DNA from: Prevotella sp.
GTDB lineage: Bacteria; Bacteroidota; Bacteroidia; Bacteroidales; Bacteroidaceae
Reading direction: 5' to 3'
NCBI GenBank assembly: GCA_022775105.1
Contig: JALFIX010000028.1
Location: forward strand, 1 to 36,642
Length of the DNA: 36,642 bases
In this document: positions 33,279 to 36,642 of the stretch, piece by piece
Layout of the letters: every line of letters begins with the position of its first letter
Numbering within the stretch: position 1 is the stretch's first letter
Made by a program: the position numbers and the translations under genes
The notes under the pieces: generated by a model
Told to the model about the DNA's origin: nothing
Database searches by the model: none
What the model saw: only the letters and a program-made list of their open reading frames with translations

Positions 33279-34481
33279 ATGAAGTATTTATTAACCGCAT
33301 TTTGCGCTTTATTCCTCTTTTCGTGCTCGGATGACGACAATGAGACAACAATCGCCCACACAACATTAATAGTATATATTGCGGGAGAAAATTCACTCAG
33401 CAGTTTCGCTCCGACAGACCTTAAGGACATAACAGAGGCATCGAAAGGTATAGGCAGCAACGACCACCTTGTCGTTTTCTTCGACAACGCATCGAAGACC
33501 TCCATGCCATACATAGCCGAACTCAAAAACGGTGAGGTCGTGAAGGACACCGGCAAGGAGTTCAGCGAGGACTTCTATTCTTCAGACCCTGACAAGATGC
33601 TTGAGATACTAACATACATTATGCAGCACTACCCCGCCGAAAACTATGGCATAGACCTTTGGGGACATGCCTCGGGATGGTTGGTTTCAAACGATAGCGT
33701 AGCCTCCACCCGCTCTTCAAGGGCATATGGCATAGACAACGGCAATAACTCAACGTCCGACTATGGCAAGTGGATGAACATACCGACAATGGCAAGGGTT
33801 TTCTCACAACTGCCACATAAATTCAAGTTCGTAATCGGCGACTGCTGCTTCTTCCAGTGCGTCGAGTCGGCTTACGAGCTCAAGGACTGCACCGACTATG
33901 TCTTTGGCTGTCCTTCGGAGGTGCCGGGCTATGGAGGTGCCTATCAAGTTATCATACCCAAGTTTTTCAGCGACTCCCCCACTTTCTATGAGGATGTCAT
34001 AAGCACATGCAGCGAGATCATCGGCTCAGGCGACGAAGGTGTTCCCATGTCGGTCATCAAGACCTCTGAAATGGAACGCTTTGCGGCAGCCACCGCCAAG
34101 ATTATGCCCGACCTGCAGCAATACGATGATTTCCAAGGCAAACGGCTTGTATATTACGGTGTGTTCATGGATGATAAATACAAATACAAGAAGGGTTATT
34201 ACGACCCCAATAACCTTGTATTGGAATATGCCGCCGACAATCCCTACCGACAGGAATGGGAAGATGCCCTCAAGGCAATGATTCCATGCTGCATAAAATG
34301 TAAACGATGGATGGCCAACCACGAAATGTATGGTTTGGATTTCTCGTCGTTCGACGTCAACGACGACACCTTCAGCGGTGTCAGCATGTTCGTTCCCCAA
34401 CCCATGTACGAGTCCCTGACTCCCAATCCCAATGAGACAATAAAGCAGTTCAAATGGGCTAATGCAGTGGGAATCAAGTGA
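33279..34481 (+). CDS. clostripain-family (C11) cysteine peptidase lipoprotein
   Basis: 400 residues. A lipoprotein signal ends in the lipobox LFSC with Cys16, followed by SDDDNE, an Asp-rich stretch typical of surface-exported lipoproteins in Bacteroidetes. The C11 domain shows TTLIVYIAGENSLSSF, catalytic His130 in DLWGHASGW and catalytic Cys189 in IGDCCFFQCVESAYEL. C11 enzymes such as clostripain and fragipain cleave after Arg or Lys. A processing site is not visible, and the substrate is unknown. The gene is divergent from the lysozyme, with 17 bases between its -7 box and ATG. Confidence 0.9.
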   Translation: MKYLLTAFCALFLFSCSDDDNETTIAHTTLIVYIAGENSLSSFAPTDLKDITEASKGIGSNDHLVVFFDNASKTSMPYIAELKNGEVVKDTGKEFSEDFYSSDPDKMLEILTYIMQHYPAENYGIDLWGHASGWLVSNDSVASTRSSRAYGIDNGNNSTSDYGKWMNIPTMARVFSQLPHKFKFVIGDCCFFQCVESAYELKDCTDYVFGCPSEVPGYGGAYQVIIPKFFSDSPTFYEDVISTCSEIIGSGDEGVPMSVIKTSEMERFAAATAKIMPDLQQYDDFQGKRLVYYGVFMDDKYKYKKGYYDPNNLVLEYAADNPYRQEWEDALKAMIPCCIKCKRWMANHEMYGLDFSSFDVNDDTFSGVSMFVPQPMYESLTPNPNETIKQFKWANAVGIK

Positions 34482-34563
34482 ATTTATCCAAGGATTTAGT
34501 TAAATAATTATAATTAGAAAGAAATATTTCCTAATTTCTAATCCCTAATTCCTAATTTATTAG
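34482..34563. repeat. AT-rich gap with CTAATT-type repeats
   Basis: ATTAGAAA (34513-34520) pairs with TTTCTAAT (34535-34542), and short words (CTAATTT, CTAATCC, CTAATTC) repeat from 34531 to 34560 ahead of the rpsA promoter. It may serve as a weak terminator for the protease gene. Confidence 0.4.
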
Positions 34564-34572
34564 TACCTTTGC
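34564..34572 (+). promoter_or_regulatory. rpsA promoter (TACCTTTGC)
   Basis: An exact -7 box 92 bases before the rpsA ATG, giving a leader of about 85 bases that carries two hairpins. Confidence 0.75.
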
Positions 34573-34573
34573 A

Positions 34574-34612
34574 GCCGATTTTGAAAATCGGTCGGCACAA
34601 AGCCGGCTTTTT
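34574..34612 (+). promoter_or_regulatory. two-hairpin leader of rpsA, attenuator-like
   Basis: Hairpin one pairs CCGATTT with AAATCGG (34574-34590). Hairpin two pairs GTCGGC with GCCGGC (34591-34607, one G-T pair) and is followed by five T. The second resembles a small intrinsic terminator between the promoter and rpsA. GCCGA at 34573-34577 could instead pair with TCGGC at 34592-34596, which would disrupt hairpin two. Confidence 0.5.
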
Positions 34613-34664
34613 AATTAACATAAAGTCTAACTTTATTTAAAAAAACAACATTTATTAATTAATT

Positions 34665-36440
34665 ATGTCAGAATTAACAAACAACGTCAAGCCATTGGAC
34701 GACTTCAATTGGGAAGAGTTCGAGAATGGCACATCGGCAAACGTCAGCAAGGAAGAGCTGGACAAGGCTTACAACGAAACCTTGAACAAGGTGAGTGAGC
34801 ATCAGGTAACTGAGGGTACAGTAATCTCAGTTGACAAGAAGGAAGTTATCGTCAACATCGGCTACAAGAGCGACGGTATCATTCCCGCAAGCGAATTCCG
34901 CTACAATCCCGACCTCAAGATTGGCGACAAGGTTGAGGTTTACGTAGAGAACCAGGAAGACCGCAAGGGTCAGCTCATCCTGTCTCACAAGAAGGCTCGC
35001 CTCAGCAAGAGCTGGGAGCGTGTTAACGCAGCCCTCGAGAACGAGGAAGTTATCCAGGGCTTCATCAAGTGCCGCACTAAGGGCGGTATGATTGTTGACG
35101 TATTCGGTATCGAGGCATTCCTGCCCGGTAGCCAGATTGACGTTCACCCAATACGCGACTACGACCAGTTCGTAAACAAGACAATGGAGTTCAAGGTTGT
35201 CAAGATCAACCAGGAGTTCCGCAACGTAGTCGTATCTCATAAGGCTCTTATCGAGGCTGAACTCGAGGCTCAGAAGCGCGAGATTATCTCTAAGCTCGAG
35301 AAGGGTCAGATTCTTGAGGGTACAGTCAAGAACATCACTTCTTACGGTGTATTCGTTGACCTTGGTGGTGTTGACGGACTCATCCATATCACAGACCTCT
35401 CTTGGGGCCGTGTTGACGATCCCCACAAGGTGGTTGAGCTCGACCAGAAGATCAATGTCGTTATCCTCGACTTCGACGACGAGAAGAAGCGCATCGCCCT
35501 CGGTCTCAAGCAGCTCACTCCTCATCCATGGGATGCACTCGACGCAGAGCTTAAGGTTGGCGACCGCGTGAAGGGCAAGGTAGTCGTTATTGCCGACTAC
35601 GGTGCATTCGTTGAAATCCAGCCTGGTGTTGAGGGTCTCATCCACGTCAGCGAGATGTCTTGGAGCCAGCACCTGCGTTCAGCTCAGGACTTCCTCAGCG
35701 TAGGCGACGAGGTAGAGGCAGTCATCCTCACTCTCGACCGCGAGGAGCGCAAGATGAGCCTTGGTATCAAGCAGCTCAAGGAAGATCCATGGGAGGCTAT
35801 CGAGGTTAAGTATCCTGTTGGCAGCAAGCATGAGGCCAAGGTTCGCAACTTCACCAACTTCGGCGTGTTCGTTGAGCTTGAGGAGGGTGTTGACGGACTC
35901 ATCCACATCAGCGACCTCTCTTGGACAAAGAAGGTTAAGCATCCTTCTGAGTTCACACAGGTTGGCGCAGTGATTGACGTTGTCGTTCTCGATATCGACA
36001 AGGACAACCGTCGCCTGAGCCTCGGTCACAAGCAGCTTGAGGACAATCCTTGGAATCAGTTCGAGGCTACATACACTGTAGGCAGCGTTCACGAGGGCAA
36101 GATTATCGAGCTTCTGGAGAAGGGTGCCGTTGTATCACTCGAAAAGGGTGTTGAGGGCTTCGCTACTCCTAAGCACCTCGTTAAGGAGGATGGCACACAG
36201 GCCGCTCTCGGCGAGGAACTGCCGTTCAAGGTTATCGAGTTCAACAAGGACAGCAAGCGCATCATCCTGTCTCACAGCCGCACCTTCGAGGATGCCCAGC
36301 GTGAGGAGAAGCGTGCTGCCAAGAAGCCACGCGCCAAGAAGGAAGAGACTGTGAAGATTGACAACCAGCCAGCTTCTACAACTCTCGGCGACATCGACGT
36401 TCTCGCCCAGCTTAAGGCTCAGATGGAGAAGGGAGAATAA
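34665..36440 (+). CDS. rpsA: 30S ribosomal protein S1
   Basis: 591 residues with six S1/OB-fold repeats. The first is near 48-115 (VTEGTVISVDKKEVIVNIGYKSDGIIPASEF). The third to fifth have the strongest signature (GVFVDLGGVDGLIHITDLSWGRVDDPH, GAFVEIQPGVEGLIHVSEMSW, GVFVELEEGVDGLIHISDLSW). The sixth is weaker (GAVVSLEKGVEGFATPKHLV). S1 binds mRNA upstream of the start codon on the 30S subunit, which matters in a phylum with few Shine-Dalgarno sites. A Lys-rich linker (EEKRAAKKPRAKKEE) and a short acidic tail end the protein. The codon choice is highly biased, as expected for high expression. A terminator follows. Confidence 0.96.
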   Translation: MSELTNNVKPLDDFNWEEFENGTSANVSKEELDKAYNETLNKVSEHQVTEGTVISVDKKEVIVNIGYKSDGIIPASEFRYNPDLKIGDKVEVYVENQEDRKGQLILSHKKARLSKSWERVNAALENEEVIQGFIKCRTKGGMIVDVFGIEAFLPGSQIDVHPIRDYDQFVNKTMEFKVVKINQEFRNVVVSHKALIEAELEAQKREIISKLEKGQILEGTVKNITSYGVFVDLGGVDGLIHITDLSWGRVDDPHKVVELDQKINVVILDFDDEKKRIALGLKQLTPHPWDALDAELKVGDRVKGKVVVIADYGAFVEIQPGVEGLIHVSEMSWSQHLRSAQDFLSVGDEVEAVILTLDREERKMSLGIKQLKEDPWEAIEVKYPVGSKHEAKVRNFTNFGVFVELEEGVDGLIHISDLSWTKKVKHPSEFTQVGAVIDVVVLDIDKDNRRLSLGHKQLEDNPWNQFEATYTVGSVHEGKIIELLEKGAVVSLEKGVEGFATPKHLVKEDGTQAALGEELPFKVIEFNKDSKRIILSHSRTFEDAQREEKRAAKKPRAKKEETVKIDNQPASTTLGDIDVLAQLKAQMEKGE

Positions 36441-36470
36441 TCGCTTCGCGAAATTAAAATATTAAAGAAT

Positions 36471-36512
36471 AAAAAAGGCGATACCCGTTGAGATAATGGG
36501 TATCGCCTTTTG
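36471..36512 (+). terminator. rho-independent terminator after rpsA
   Basis: A perfect 14-bp stem (36473-36486 with 36498-36511) around an 11-base loop with A and T flanks, 30 bases past the rpsA stop. Confidence 0.9.
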
Positions 36513-36642
36513 TATGTATGATGTTCTATACTATTTGTATAGCAATATCCGACTATTCCAAGAAATAACCATAGTCATTATAAATATATAATGAAGGCGG
36601 TTACAAAATAATTATTAATTAGTATTCGTTTTATATTCCCCA
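36513..36642. other. AT-rich end of window, no gene seen
   Basis: Only a small hairpin, CTATAC (36526-36531) with GTATAG (36537-36542), stands out. There is no ORF or promoter box that I can support. Confidence 0.6.

Noticed and set aside
1..36642. tRNA or rRNA genes, integrase, transposase or phage genes
   Set aside because: None seen in any intergenic region or among the recognisable protein genes.

Overview
The window is a chromosomal segment from a member of the Bacteroidetes, most likely order Bacteroidales and probably Prevotella or a close relative. The support is the promoter type (many copies of the -7 box TAnnTTTGC just ahead of genes), the near absence of Shine-Dalgarno sites, a GH51 arabinofuranosidase beside a propeller/Y_Y_Y sensor, the RprX/RprY two-component pair, and a Bacteroides-type EF-G paralogue. 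I see no tRNA, rRNA, CRISPR array, prophage or intact insertion sequence. Most of the window is ordinary core genome.

Layout. 1-6450 (+): the possible tail of an upstream gene, degenerate repeats, then a run of DUF4375 protein, smpB, a short metH without its reactivation domain, a HAD phosphatase and a secreted GH10-like hydrolase, closed by a strong terminator. 6451-8262: two long intergenic stretches around a ydfG-type dehydrogenase. Both carry minus-strand promoter boxes that match no annotated gene. 8263-14991 (-): gyrA, two paralogous secreted TPR proteins and a phosphohexomutase in one direction. 15048-16365 (-): rpsF-rpsR-rplI. A 53-residue membrane protein lies divergently at 16427. 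16596-22535 (-): EF-G2-like factor, a minimal ComEC, then rprX and rprY. 22617-23755 (+): hemW. 23764-24861 (-): an ECF sigma factor and a four-helix membrane protein. 25061-30557: a GH51 enzyme and a divergent orphan periplasmic sensor. 30605-31479 (+): a free-standing structured RNA that I read as SRP RNA (ffs), then ribE. 31478-33199 (-): a zinc-ribbon membrane protein and a secreted GH25 lysozyme. 33279-36440 (+): a clostripain-family lipoprotein and rpsA with a hairpin leader.

How the genes fit together. Much of the window concerns translation and its quality control: smpB, rpsF/rpsR/rplI, rpsA, the EF-G paralogue and SRP RNA. A second theme is the envelope and polysaccharides: the GH10-like hydrolase, GH51 with its likely sensor, lysozyme, clostripain-type protease, RprXY and the TPR proteins. 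The best leads are the EF-G paralogue without the catalytic His, the kinase-less HTCS-like sensor beside GH51, the long SRP RNA with a non-GNRA apical loop upstream of a promoterless ribE, and the two unexplained minus-strand transcription units flanking ydfG. No computation or database search was run. Family calls rest on motifs read by eye.
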